64,000 bases of DNA from Desulfobacter sp. (GCA_028768525.1 CP054837.1:3964001-4028000), one strand, 5' to 3'; numbered from the stretch's first letter, positions 16,494 to 25,053 are shown. Made by a program: numbers and translations. Notes: generated from the letters alone by a model not told the origin.

Positions 16494-17765
16494 TTACCTC
16501 CTGAGGGTCTGAATGGCTTTGAGGGCCATGCCGGTTGCATTCTGGTTGCTGGTTACAACATCGGCCGGTTTATTGGCACACCCTGCTGCGAACAGGCCGC
16601 CTTTGGAAAAGTCGTTTACAATGAAGCCTTCTTCGTCGAAGGTCAGGTCTGCGGCAGGTTTGTCCACTGCGCAGGTGGGCTGCATGCCGGTGGCAAGTAC
16701 CAGCATGTCAACGGTCTGGCGGACCTTTTCACCGGTGATGGTATCTTCTGCCACCAGGTTGATGTTGCCGGTACCGGCTTCTTCGCTGACTTCGGCAACT
16801 TTGCCCTTAACAAAGAAGATGTTTTCGTCTTCTTTGAGTTTGGCATAGAAGTTTTCGTATTTTCTGCCCGGGGTACGCAGGTCGATGTAGTAGATGTAGA
16901 TTTTGGCATCGGGGTACTGCGCTCTCAGATAGGTGGCATGCTTCAGGGAAGCCATGCAGCAGATATAGGAGCAGTAGGACAGATGGTTCTCGTCCCTGGA
17001 ACCGGCACATTGGGCAAATGCGATGGTCTCAGGCGCTTTTTCATCTGAGGGGCGGAGGATCTTGCCTTCTGTGGGGCCGTTGGAGGAGGCCATTCTTTCC
17101 AGCATCATGTTGGTCACGATGTTCTGGTACCGGCCGAATCCCAGGTTGTCGATGCGGGTGGCATCGTAGGGCTGCCATCCGGTGTTGAAGACCACGGCGC
17201 CAACTTTAAGCTCGAAGGTTTTTTCTTCCATGTCGAAATCGACGGCGTCGTATTTACAGGCTTCTTTTACCTTGTCTCTGTCGTCGGTGCCCATGGCCGG
17301 ATCCATGACGTAGCGCTGGGGATAGGCCATGTTGTGGGGCAGGTAGGCGGCTTTGCGCCGATCCATGCCGAAGTTGAATTCGTTGGAGATTTCAGTCTCG
17401 CAAACTTTGGCGCATTCACCGCAGCAGGTGCAGTTTTCGTTGACGTACCGGGGGGCGGTTTTCACGGTAACCGTGTAGTCGCCGGCCTGGCCGTCCACCT
17501 TCTGAACTTCAGACATGGTGAATACTTTAATGTTTTTATTATCTTTGAGACGTTTGTAGTTGATCTCAAGACCGCAAGTAGGCGGGCAGAGTTTGGGGAA
17601 GTAGTGTTTGAGCTGGGTGACTCTTCCGCCAAGGGATGCTTCCTTTTCCACCAGGAAGACCTCATACCCCACTTCGGCAGCTTCCAGGGCAGTTGTCAGG
17701 CCGCTGATTCCACCACCAACCACCATGATGCTTCCACTTACCGGGGCTGAATTTTCTGTTGTCAT
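16494..17765 (-). CDS. qmoA: Quinone-interacting membrane-bound oxidoreductase subunit A (HdrA-like)
   Basis: QmoA is the smaller HdrA-like flavoprotein of the complex and is thought to contact AprAB. The 423-residue chain shows the FAD dinucleotide motif IMVVGGGISGLTTALEAAE (about residues 13-31). It also has the HdrA cysteine pattern LCPPTCGLEIN, a ferredoxin-like CTCCGECAKVC (about residues 112-122), FAQCAGSRDENHLSYCSYICC, and an FAD-binding end (DLTFDEEGFIVNDFSKGGLFAAGCANKPADV). It is the first gene of qmoABC and follows aprA after a terminator, with a probable promoter of its own. Confidence 0.95.
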   Translation of the reverse strand: MTTENSAPVSGSIMVVGGGISGLTTALEAAEVGYEVFLVEKEASLGGRVTQLKHYFPKLCPPTCGLEINYKRLKDNKNIKVFTMSEVQKVDGQAGDYTVTVKTAPRYVNENCTCCGECAKVCETEISNEFNFGMDRRKAAYLPHNMAYPQRYVMDPAMGTDDRDKVKEACKYDAVDFDMEEKTFELKVGAVVFNTGWQPYDATRIDNLGFGRYQNIVTNMMLERMASSNGPTEGKILRPSDEKAPETIAFAQCAGSRDENHLSYCSYICCMASLKHATYLRAQYPDAKIYIYYIDLRTPGRKYENFYAKLKEDENIFFVKGKVAEVSEEAGTGNINLVAEDTITGEKVRQTVDMLVLATGMQPTCAVDKPAADLTFDEEGFIVNDFSKGGLFAAGCANKPADVVTSNQNATGMALKAIQTLRR

Positions 17766-17884
17766 GCTGTCCCTCCGTGCAATTGAGTTATATCATTTAA
17801 GGGTTTACGTTTATTCTGTAATGCCGCATCCTTAACATTTGGATGGATACCGACATCCTCTCTCCTTATTTATAAAGCTGCAAA

Positions 17885-17913
17885 TAATTACCCTATAATT
17901 TTTGCTCTTGCAA
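17885..17913 (-). promoter_or_regulatory. Probable promoter of qmoABC
   Basis: Minus-strand TTGCAA (17908-17913) and TAATTA (17885-17890) are 17 bases apart, giving a leader of roughly 110 bases before qmoA. It is downstream of the aprA terminator, so qmo can be transcribed separately from aprBA. Confidence 0.45.
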
Positions 17914-17979
17914 CCTTACAAAAAAGGAGACAGGAAAAAAGCCGGGCTCGGCCGCCCCAAATAAGCCGGGGCTAATCTG

Positions 17980-18014
17980 AAAAAACCCCCAGGCACCGGA
18001 TTACCGGCACCTGG
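17980..18014 (-). terminator. Intrinsic terminator of aprBA
   Basis: On the minus strand CCAGGTGCCGG pairs with CCGGTGCCTGG (18014-17989) through an 11-bp stem with two wobble pairs and loop TAAT. GGG and TTTTTT follow (complement of 17980-17985). It begins about 45 bases after the aprA stop. Confidence 0.85.
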
Positions 18015-18058
18015 AGGTTAATATCAAGCAACCCGTAGGTTAAAATCTAATGTCCGCA

Positions 18059-20020
18059 CTAGTCGGCAATGATTTTTACATAGGGTTCTTTTTTCAGAGA
18101 CCATTCGTTGGTTTCTTTGTTGTAAGTAGAGTTAACAAAGCAGAACCATTCTTCGTCATTCTGGCCCATGAAGTCGCCTCTGTAGTAGAAACCAGGGAAG
18201 CGGGATTCTTCACGGAACTGGATGTGACGGGTATGAGCCTGAACGGTGTAGAGTCTGTGGTTGATTTCCCAAGCTCTCATCAGTTCATGCAGGTCACCGG
18301 CAGCAATGTTTTCAAGGTCTTCACGGAACATTTCGAACAGGTCCATGAGAACTTCGAGGGATTTGCCGTTGGTCATGTAGAAGGTACCGGTACCAGCACC
18401 ATACTCATTGGTCATCTTCATCAGACGCATAGCCATACCAGCAGGTTTGCAGTATTTGGGGTTAACGTCCTGAGCAGTGGTGTACTCGTAGTTGTCCAGG
18501 TAGTTGTAGACGGGTTTGTAAACGAAGTCTACCAGTTCCTGATCGGTTTCTTTGAAACCAGAAACCTTGTCGCCTTCGGCTTTCAGGTACTGAATCATGG
18601 ACTTGGCAATGATACGACCTTCAGCATGGGAACCAGAGGAGAATTTATGACCGGAGCAGCCAACGCCGTCGCCAGCGGTGAACAGACCCTTAACGGTGGT
18701 CATTCTGTTGTAGCCCCATTTGTAGGAATCGGGTACCCAGTCTTCTTCGGGACCGGAGCACCAGATACCGCAGCAACCTGAGTGGGAACCCAGCAGGTAC
18801 GGTTCGGTGGGCATGATTTCAGAGTCTTTCTTTTCAGGTTCGGTGTTGGTGGCGCACCACAGACCGGCCTGACCTACGGACATGTCAAGGAAATCTTCCC
18901 AAGCTTCAGACTCAAGGTGCTTCAGCTCTTTTTTGCTCATGGTTTCGCCCAGGGCAGCCAGTGCCTTGGAGGTTTCCATGATGATGGGACCGCGGCCTTC
19001 TTTGTACTCTTTCATCATCAGGTGGTTACGCAGACAAGTCGGAGTTACGGCAGCAGTTCCGTAAGGAGCGTATTTTTCAAGCTCTGCTTTGGCATCGTCA
19101 GAACCGGCATAGTTTTCACCCAGGCCGTTAACGGTTTTTGCTTTGAACAGCAGGAACCAGGCGCCAACAGGGCCGTAACCGTCTTTAAAACGGGCGGGGG
19201 TGAAACGGTTTTCCATCATGGACAGTTCAGCACCGGCTCTCAGAGCCATGGTGTAGGTAGAACCAGCGTTCCATACGGGATACCATGCACGGCCTTTACC
19301 TTCAGCAACGGAACGGGGCTGATAGATGTTAACTGCGCCACCGCAGGCAACCATCATAACCTTGGCGTTGATGATGTAAACTTTGTTTTCACGTACGGAG
19401 AAACCAACGGCGCCGGCAACTCTTGAGGGGTCGTCTTTGTCGTTCAGGATTTCAACGATGAAAACCCTTTCCAGGATGTTTTCGTCACCCAGGGCTTTTT
19501 TACCGGCTTCAGCAACGATTCTTTTGTAAGATTCGCCGTTGATCATGATCTGCCATTTACCGGTACGGACGGGAGTAGCGCCGCCTTTCAGGGTACCCTG
19601 TTTCTGGCCTTTTTTACCGTCGAGGTTTTTGTTGTCTTCGGTTTTTTTCCAAACGGGCAGACCCCATTCTTCGAACAGATGTACGGAATCGTCAACGTGA
19701 CGGCCCAGGTCGAAGATCAAGTCTTCACGAACAATACCCATCAGGTCGTTACGTACCATGCGCACGTAATCTTCGGGTTTGTTGTCACCGATGTAGGTGT
19801 TGATTGCGGACAGACCCTGGGCTACAGCGCCGGACCTTTCCAGAGCAGCTTTGTCCACCAGCAGGATCTTGGTGTCATCGTCAGCCCATTTTTTGATTTC
19901 AAATGCAGTACCGCAGGCAGCCATACCACCGCCGATGATCAGTACGTCAACGTCTCTTTTTTCTACTTCTGGCTCTCTAACGACTTTGAGTTCGCCAACA
20001 GGTTTGTTAGGTAATGCCAT
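18059..20020 (-). CDS. aprA: Adenylylsulfate (APS) reductase, alpha subunit
   Basis: AprA is the FAD-containing catalytic subunit of dissimilatory APS reductase, which converts APS to sulfite and AMP in the cytoplasm. The 653-residue length is typical. The N-terminal FAD motif is VLIIGGGMAACGTAFEIKKW (about residues 25-44). The chain also has the AprA/fumarate-reductase-type segments GKGRAWYPVWNAGSTY, ARFKDGYGPVGAWFLLFKAK, PYLLGSHSGCCGIWCSGPE and FTAGDGVGCSGHKFSSGSHAEGR. It follows aprB by 48 bases and ends before a clear terminator. Direction (reductive or oxidative) cannot be read from sequence alone; the Qmo context favours reduction. Confidence 0.98.
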   Translation of the reverse strand: MALPNKPVGELKVVREPEVEKRDVDVLIIGGGMAACGTAFEIKKWADDDTKILLVDKAALERSGAVAQGLSAINTYIGDNKPEDYVRMVRNDLMGIVREDLIFDLGRHVDDSVHLFEEWGLPVWKKTEDNKNLDGKKGQKQGTLKGGATPVRTGKWQIMINGESYKRIVAEAGKKALGDENILERVFIVEILNDKDDPSRVAGAVGFSVRENKVYIINAKVMMVACGGAVNIYQPRSVAEGKGRAWYPVWNAGSTYTMALRAGAELSMMENRFTPARFKDGYGPVGAWFLLFKAKTVNGLGENYAGSDDAKAELEKYAPYGTAAVTPTCLRNHLMMKEYKEGRGPIIMETSKALAALGETMSKKELKHLESEAWEDFLDMSVGQAGLWCATNTEPEKKDSEIMPTEPYLLGSHSGCCGIWCSGPEEDWVPDSYKWGYNRMTTVKGLFTAGDGVGCSGHKFSSGSHAEGRIIAKSMIQYLKAEGDKVSGFKETDQELVDFVYKPVYNYLDNYEYTTAQDVNPKYCKPAGMAMRLMKMTNEYGAGTGTFYMTNGKSLEVLMDLFEMFREDLENIAAGDLHELMRAWEINHRLYTVQAHTRHIQFREESRFPGFYYRGDFMGQNDEEWFCFVNSTYNKETNEWSLKKEPYVKIIAD

Positions 20021-20068
20021 TATATACCTCCAAAATATTTAGAATGTTCAGAAATTAACAGGTAAGAC

Positions 20069-20506
20069 TTATGCCAGTTCCTGGGGAGTTACCAGTACAT
20101 AACCGTCAGCTTCCTGAGTGGAAAGCAGGCCGGAGCTCAGGTCTTTACCCTTGAGATCTTCATAAGCGTTGGCTTCGCCTTCGGGAGTAGTTCTGATGGG
20201 GAACTTGAAGCGTTTTACAACACCGTTTCTGAACTTACAGGTCCACATGATGTCTTCGGTACCCATCATGGGCTGTACAGAAGCGCCCATGGGTACGAAG
20301 TCAGAGTAACCTCTTACTTCAATGGCCTGTGAGGGGCAGATTTTAACACAGGAGTAGCATTCCCAGCACTGATCCGGTTCCTGGTTGTAAGCCTTCATTT
20401 CGTTGGCGTCCAGAACCATCAGGTCATTGGGGCAGATGTACATACATGCGGTTTTATCGCCGCCTTTGCAGCCGTCACATTTTTCTGCAATAACAAAAGA
20501 TGGCAT
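20069..20506 (-). CDS. aprB: Adenylylsulfate (APS) reductase, beta subunit
   Basis: AprB is the ferredoxin-like subunit carrying two [4Fe-4S] clusters that pass electrons to the FAD of AprA. The 145-residue protein starts MPSFVIAEKCDGCKGGDKTACMYICP, giving the first cluster. The second cluster is CWECYSCVKICP at about residues 47-58, followed by the APS-reductase-specific C-terminal extension that wraps around AprA. A GGAGGT lies at 20515-20520. It is the first gene of aprBA and has a long structured leader. Confidence 0.98.
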   Translation of the reverse strand: MPSFVIAEKCDGCKGGDKTACMYICPNDLMVLDANEMKAYNQEPDQCWECYSCVKICPSQAIEVRGYSDFVPMGASVQPMMGTEDIMWTCKFRNGVVKRFKFPIRTTPEGEANAYEDLKGKDLSSGLLSTQEADGYVLVTPQELA

Positions 20507-20694
20507 TTAAAATACCTCCATAAATAAAGTTAATCAAATCGCACAAATTACGTTGTGCTACTAGTCTTATCAACATCATTGGTCGGAACCGAAACACTTC
20601 GGCCGACCTGTTCAGCCTTGTTGTGCGGAACGCTTCAACCCTAAGAATCGTGGCTCGTTTCCAGGGTTGAAAATACCTCTTGATCCGCATAAAT
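20507..20694 (-). promoter_or_regulatory. Long structured 5' leader of aprBA
   Basis: The predicted transcript has about 188 untranslated bases with three hairpins, read 5' to 3' on the minus strand. H1: TTCAACCCT/AGGGTTGAA (arms 20663-20671 and 20634-20642), 9 bp. H2: 20608 to 20581, GGTCGGCCGAA against TTCGG-TT-CCGACC, 11 bp with a TT bulge and a 4-base loop. H3: GCACAA/TTGTGC (20558-20541), about 20 bases before the ribosome-binding site. A second GCACAAC at 20626-20620 could pair with the same TTGTGCG (20546-20540) instead, opening H3. I know of no named RNA family matching this; regulatory function is inference. Confidence 0.55.
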
Positions 20695-20700
20695 GTTATG

Positions 20701-20730
20701 GGAATAGCACCCTCACAATGGGCTTGTCAA
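20701..20730 (-). promoter_or_regulatory. Sigma-70 promoter of aprBA
   Basis: On the minus strand a perfect TTGACA (20725-20730) is followed after 18 bases by TATTCC (20701-20706), placing the transcription start near 20694, about 188 bases upstream of aprB. Confidence 0.65.
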
Positions 20731-20957
20731 GCAAATTTAAAAAAAAGGATTTATCAATTTATTCAATTTTATTGATGAATTTTTCCTTGGACAATATGTA
20801 TGAGATCAGCTAAATTCAGCTACCACATATAGTGAATTTATTGCAAGTAAAATCATCTGGAAAAATTAATATCTTCCTGGTAATTTAGCCTGCAATCCGT
20901 TTGAAGCGGATTTTTATAATATTAGTATATAATAAGGAAAGAAACTGAGGTAAACAT

Positions 20958-21695
20958 ATGTCAGAAGATATGATCCCCGTGGGATTGAATGATCCCATGG
21001 GATTTTGCTGCAAGGCGGATAACCCCTGTTTTAACGAATGCTGCAGGGATCTGAACCAGGCCCTGACCCCCTATGATATCCTGAGGATGAAACGCGCTAA
21101 GGGGATGAAGTCCGGGGCGTTCCTTCGGGAATATACCTCCATGCACCTGGGGCCGGGCACCGGCCTGCCCGTTGTCGAATTCAAACCGAACCCGGCCACC
21201 GGCCATGCCTGTCCCTTTGTCCGGGAAGAGGGGTGTTCACTGTATGCGGACCGTCCCGGTTCCTGCCGCCTCTACCCCCTGGCCCGGGCCATTGCCAAGG
21301 ACAGGGCCACAGGAGAGATCAGAGAATACTTCGCCCTGATTGAAGAGGAACATTGCAAAGGGTTTTCTGAAAAAGGAAGTGGCCCCACCGTCGCCCAATG
21401 GCTGGAAAGCCAGGATGTGGCCACCCATAATCTGCATAACGACAAGATGATGGAATTGATCAGTCTGAAAAATCAGATCATGCCCGGGCAGCTGGAAGGG
21501 TTCCAGTCCGACATTTCTTATACCTCCCTCTACGACCTGGATGAATTCCGGGCACAGATTAAAACCGGCGGACTTCTCAAGGATATTGACCTGCCCGGCG
21601 GGTTTTTGGAAAAGATCGAAAGCGACGAAGCGCTGCTGGATTTTGGTATCCAGTGGGTGAAATACCAGATCTTTGGCAGGGATATTAAGTTTTAG
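20958..21695 (+). CDS. YkgJ-family cysteine cluster protein
   Basis: A 245-residue protein of the YkgJ/UPF0153 type, thought to bind zinc or an iron-sulfur centre; the biochemical role is not established. The cysteine pattern is FCCKADNPCFNECCRDL at about residues 15-31, then HACPFVREEGCSLYADRPGSCRLYPLARA near residues 82-110, which matches the family hallmark (CPF, GCS-Y, RP--CR-YP). The SDR gene starts two bases after its stop, so the two are translationally coupled. The 20731-20957 gap upstream is AT-rich; I see no confident promoter there. Confidence 0.85.
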   Translation: MSEDMIPVGLNDPMGFCCKADNPCFNECCRDLNQALTPYDILRMKRAKGMKSGAFLREYTSMHLGPGTGLPVVEFKPNPATGHACPFVREEGCSLYADRPGSCRLYPLARAIAKDRATGEIREYFALIEEEHCKGFSEKGSGPTVAQWLESQDVATHNLHNDKMMELISLKNQIMPGQLEGFQSDISYTSLYDLDEFRAQIKTGGLLKDIDLPGGFLEKIESDEALLDFGIQWVKYQIFGRDIKF

Positions 21696-21697
21696 CC

Positions 21698-22516
21698 ATG
21701 GAGATCCAAGGAAAAACCGCCCTGGTCCTCGGGGCGGTTAAAGGTATCGGCAAGGGCATCGGGCTGGAACTTGCCCGGCAGGGTGCCCGGCTGGTTCTCA
21801 CCCGCCACGACTGGGAAGATTCCTTTTCTGAAATGGAGGCGGATTTCACGGCCGCCGGTGCAGAGCACCATATCATCCGGGCCGATCTCAGGAATATAGA
21901 CAATATCCGCTCACTGGCCTGTTTTATCCGGGAGAAATACGGCCGCCTGGATATTCTCATCAACAATATCGAGCGGGGGGGATGGCCCACCGTCCACGGG
22001 GAATATGTTGAAAACCAGTGGGACCTGGAAATCGAAACCACCCTCAAGGCCAAGCGATGGGTTTTTGACGCTGTGTTTCCCCTGCTCAGGGCGGCGGATG
22101 AGGCGGTCGTAATCAATATTTCCTCCATTGCCGCAATTACCGGGCGCACCGGGCCGGCAGCCCTGGTTTTCAACGATGGGTATGCCGCGGCCAACAGGGG
22201 GGTGCAGACCCTGACGGAAACATGGGCCCGGATGGGGGCTCCCCATATCCGGGTGAATGAACTCATGCTGGGGGTGTTTGAAACCCGGCACGCCCAAAGC
22301 ACCCGGGGTTGGCGGGAGGTGCTCTCCGATCGGGAAAAACAATCCCTCATCGACCACACCCTTGCCGGGCGGACCGGCCAGGTTTCGGATGTGATCAAGG
22401 CGGTGAATTTTATGATAAAAGATGCGCCTTACATGACCGGTTCTGTTCTTCGGCTGGACGGGGGGTTTGTGCTGGGGGGGGCGTCAGTTCCACCCATGCC
22501 CAAAGGGATTGTCTAA
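21698..22516 (+). CDS. Short-chain dehydrogenase/reductase-like protein with degenerate active site
   Basis: A 272-residue Rossmann-fold protein of the SDR family. It keeps the cofactor motif GAVKGIGKGIG (about residues 12-22), DLRNIDN, the structural NN motif (DILINNIERGG), the active-site serine region INISSIAAITG and a C-terminal GSVLRLDGGFVLGG. The YxxxK catalytic motif reads YAAAN: the tyrosine is present but the lysine is asparagine, confirmed in the DNA as TAT GCC GCG GCC AAC. Classical dehydrogenase chemistry is therefore doubtful. It is coupled to the cysteine-cluster gene upstream, and a LysR gene follows. Confidence 0.88.
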   Translation: MEIQGKTALVLGAVKGIGKGIGLELARQGARLVLTRHDWEDSFSEMEADFTAAGAEHHIIRADLRNIDNIRSLACFIREKYGRLDILINNIERGGWPTVHGEYVENQWDLEIETTLKAKRWVFDAVFPLLRAADEAVVINISSIAAITGRTGPAALVFNDGYAAANRGVQTLTETWARMGAPHIRVNELMLGVFETRHAQSTRGWREVLSDREKQSLIDHTLAGRTGQVSDVIKAVNFMIKDAPYMTGSVLRLDGGFVLGGASVPPMPKGIV

Positions 22517-22634
22517 TCGTTCCATTTAAAAAATTTAAAAACATAATCAATTTTTTTGAACAAACTGCTTTGGCTCGGTGTTGCGCCGTGCTATGGTAGG
22601 CGGTGGTTTTTTAACAGCACAAGGAGGCAAATCC

Positions 22635-23540
22635 GTGACACTAAGACAGCTAGAACTTTTTCTTGCCCTGGTTAAGACCCCCCATCTGAGCCAGGTTGCC
22701 AAGGATGCGGGGCTGACCCAGTCCGCTGTCTCCATGGCTATTAAAGCATTAGAAGAGACACTGGGCAAGCAGTTGTTCGACAGGATCCACAAGCGGCTGG
22801 TGGTGAATGAAAACGGCCGCTATTTCTACCAGATGGTTGAGCCCCTGGTCCTGGGACTGAGGGAGAGCGAGGCCATGTTCCGGGACCAGGATCTGTTGGG
22901 CGATATAAAGGTGGGGGCCAGTTCATCCATTGCCAATTATATTCTCCCCCAGATCATGTATGAGTTTGCCGAGCAGTACGAAGGGGTGAAGCTGGAAAAA
23001 ATTACGGGCAACACCATTGAGATCGGCCACCTCATTGAAAACGGGGAGGTGGACATCGGATTTGTGGAGGCGGATTACAACAGCACAGAGATTGAGCGTG
23101 AAATGCTGGGGCTTGATGAACTCTATGTGGTCACCGGAGACGATGACCTGGTTCGGGATGAAGAATACAAGATGGACGAGCTGCTCTCCAAGCGGTGGAT
23201 ATTCAGGGAAGAGGGGTCCGGCACCCGGGAAGTCTTCCTTTATTATATGAAAAAATACAAAAAACGGTTCAAGCCCTTTCTGGAGGTCGGGCATACTGAA
23301 GCCGTGAAATCCGTGCTTGCGAACAAGGGAACGGTTTCCTGTCTCTCCAGGATTTCCGTGATGAACGAATTGAGCGCCGGCCAGCTTTTCCGCCTGAAAA
23401 TCCAGGATTTCAAGTTTACCCGGTCATTCTATACCATCTGGCACAAAAATAAGTATTTCAGTTCTGTGCTCCAGGAATTTCTTTATTTCACAAAGGAGCG
23501 GTACAAGGCCGTATATGAAAGTCACTCCACTACCCATTAA
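22635..23540 (+). CDS. LysR-family transcriptional regulator (YeiE/CysL-like)
   Basis: A 301-residue LysR-type regulator. The N-terminal winged helix-turn-helix is MTLRQLELFLALVKTPHLSQVAKDAGLTQSAVSMAIKALEETLGKQLFDR. The C-terminal co-inducer domain has the usual LGDIKVGASSSIANYILPQIM. I chose the GTG at 22635 because AAGGAGG lies at 22621-22626 with ideal spacing and the product then starts where LysR proteins start. The frame is open further upstream. It resembles the YeiE/CysL subgroup, which often deals with sulfur metabolism, but the ligand is unknown. Confidence 0.92.
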   Translation: MTLRQLELFLALVKTPHLSQVAKDAGLTQSAVSMAIKALEETLGKQLFDRIHKRLVVNENGRYFYQMVEPLVLGLRESEAMFRDQDLLGDIKVGASSSIANYILPQIMYEFAEQYEGVKLEKITGNTIEIGHLIENGEVDIGFVEADYNSTEIEREMLGLDELYVVTGDDDLVRDEEYKMDELLSKRWIFREEGSGTREVFLYYMKKYKKRFKPFLEVGHTEAVKSVLANKGTVSCLSRISVMNELSAGQLFRLKIQDFKFTRSFYTIWHKNKYFSSVLQEFLYFTKERYKAVYESHSTTH

Positions 23541-23735
23541 CCCCGGCTGCGAGGGGTGACTGGGGTGTCCGGGAAGGGGATTTGCAGATTTCCGATAAAT
23601 TCCTTCGACTCTTTTTTGCCCGGTTCGGCCCGATAAAAGCGCATTGAGATCCATAATGGGGTAGTCGGGAAGGCCTGGCCGTTTTTTTTGCCAATGTTGT
23701 TTTCCCTGAAAACCTGGTCCCGCTAATTGAAATTT

Positions 23736-24860
23736 TTATTCGTTGTATGCTGTTTCAAGTTCAGGCATTTCTGTGCACACCCGGTTTCGTCCTGATGCTT
23801 TTGCCCGGTAAAGGGCATGGTCCGCAAGGGCAATGAGGGTCTGTCCGGTCTGCCGGGCCTGGGGGGTGGTGCATGCGTGGCCGATGCTCATGGTTGCCCT
23901 GATTCGACGGTTCTCAAAATCGATGTGGGCGGATGCAATGCGCTGTCTGAATTCTTCTGCCAGGGCCAAGGCGGCTTCCGGGCTTTCGTCCGTCATAAGG
24001 ACAATGAATTCCTCACCGCCGTAACGGGCCACCACATCGGTTTTCCTTTTATACACTTTCTGCAAAAGGGCGGCTGTCATCTGGAGATAGGCATCCCCTG
24101 CCGGGTGGCCGTGCCTGTCATTTACTTTTTTGAAGTGATCCACATCGCAGATCAGGATGTTCAGGGTGGTCTGTTTGCGGCTGGCGCGGTCCCACTCGTA
24201 GGAAAAGGTCTGATTGAAGTGGCGCCGGTTTGACAGCCCGGTGAGTTCATCCCGGTTGCTCAGGCGTTTGAGCGCCTTTGTTTTTCGTTCCAGCAGGTAT
24301 TCGTTGTCCAGGGCACTCCAGTATTCTTTGTTCTGGCGGGCAGCCATAAATATCATATAGACGAAAAAGAGGGAGAACAGCACACCCTGGGGCTGATCCT
24401 CAGGAGACACCAGAAGAAAGGTGGTGCCCGGCAGCAGGATGCAGGTGTTGAAGCCAAGGGCCAGCCAGAGGTTTGGGATGAATGCGACCACGCCGCCGGC
24501 GCAGAGCCCAACCGTGCAGATGCACATGAGCAGTCTGTTGTATAGCTCTTCTTGCTGGGTGGTGAATTGGGCATAGCCGAGTCCCCAGAAGAGGGCGGTC
24601 AGAATGACGCTGGTCATGAAGGTCCCGTTATTGAATCTGCTTTTTGGCAGGTGTCTGTCCAGCAGCATATGGGCTATCCGAAAAATGCAAATGCCGAACA
24701 TGCACCCCATAAACAGGTTTGAAAAATCCGGATGGCGCTGATAGTAGTTGCCTGAAAATATAACCACACTGATGGCGATCATATAGAAAACAATACCGAT
24801 GGTGGATCTCTTTTTTAAATCAACCAATACTCTTGAAGAGAGAATCTGGGGTCTAAACAT
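23736..24860 (-). CDS. Membrane-bound diguanylate cyclase (GGDEF)
   Basis: Makes cyclic di-GMP from two GTP. The 374-residue protein has an N-terminal membrane domain of about six hydrophobic segments (residues 18-185) and a C-terminal GGDEF domain from about residue 200. The active-site loop is ARYGGEEFIVLM, a functional GGEEF variant. An inhibitory I-site RxxD (RKTD) lies exactly five residues before it, so product feedback inhibition is expected. The substrate-binding region includes DVDHFKKVNDRHGHPAGD. A 31-bp palindrome lies just upstream of the start. It is monocistronic. Confidence 0.93.
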   Translation of the reverse strand: MFRPQILSSRVLVDLKKRSTIGIVFYMIAISVVIFSGNYYQRHPDFSNLFMGCMFGICIFRIAHMLLDRHLPKSRFNNGTFMTSVILTALFWGLGYAQFTTQQEELYNRLLMCICTVGLCAGGVVAFIPNLWLALGFNTCILLPGTTFLLVSPEDQPQGVLFSLFFVYMIFMAARQNKEYWSALDNEYLLERKTKALKRLSNRDELTGLSNRRHFNQTFSYEWDRASRKQTTLNILICDVDHFKKVNDRHGHPAGDAYLQMTAALLQKVYKRKTDVVARYGGEEFIVLMTDESPEAALALAEEFRQRIASAHIDFENRRIRATMSIGHACTTPQARQTGQTLIALADHALYRAKASGRNRVCTEMPELETAYNE

Positions 24861-24884
24861 CGGCGATTCCTGTATTGAATCCTT

Positions 24885-24915
24885 TTAGCGTATTGTAAAC
24901 ATTGTTTTACGCTAA
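24885..24915. repeat. 31-bp inverted repeat upstream of the diguanylate cyclase gene
   Basis: TTAGCGTA (24885-24892) and TACGCTAA (24908-24915) are perfect complements separated by 15 bases, ending 25 bases before the coding start on the minus strand. The arm length and spacing suit a dimeric repressor or activator site. The regulator is unknown. Confidence 0.5.
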
Positions 24916-24998
24916 CAGAAAACCTGGGATTCTGGCAACTTTAATTTTAAATTTCAGTGAGTTTTTGGACTGGGCCGGGAGGTGTGCGGATTCCCAGG

Positions 24999-25036
24999 GC
25001 CTTTGCCGGCGGCTGCGGTAAAGCGCCGGCAAAGGC
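24999..25036. terminator. Perfect 13-bp hairpin just after pta
   Basis: GCCTTTGCCGGCG (24999-25011) and CGCCGGCAAAGGC (25024-25036) are exact complements with a 12-base loop, starting 18 bases past the pta stop. On the minus strand no T run follows, so it may stabilise the mRNA 3' end rather than act as a classical Rho-independent terminator. Confidence 0.6.
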
Positions 25037-25053
25037 ATAGAGAATTGCTGGTT

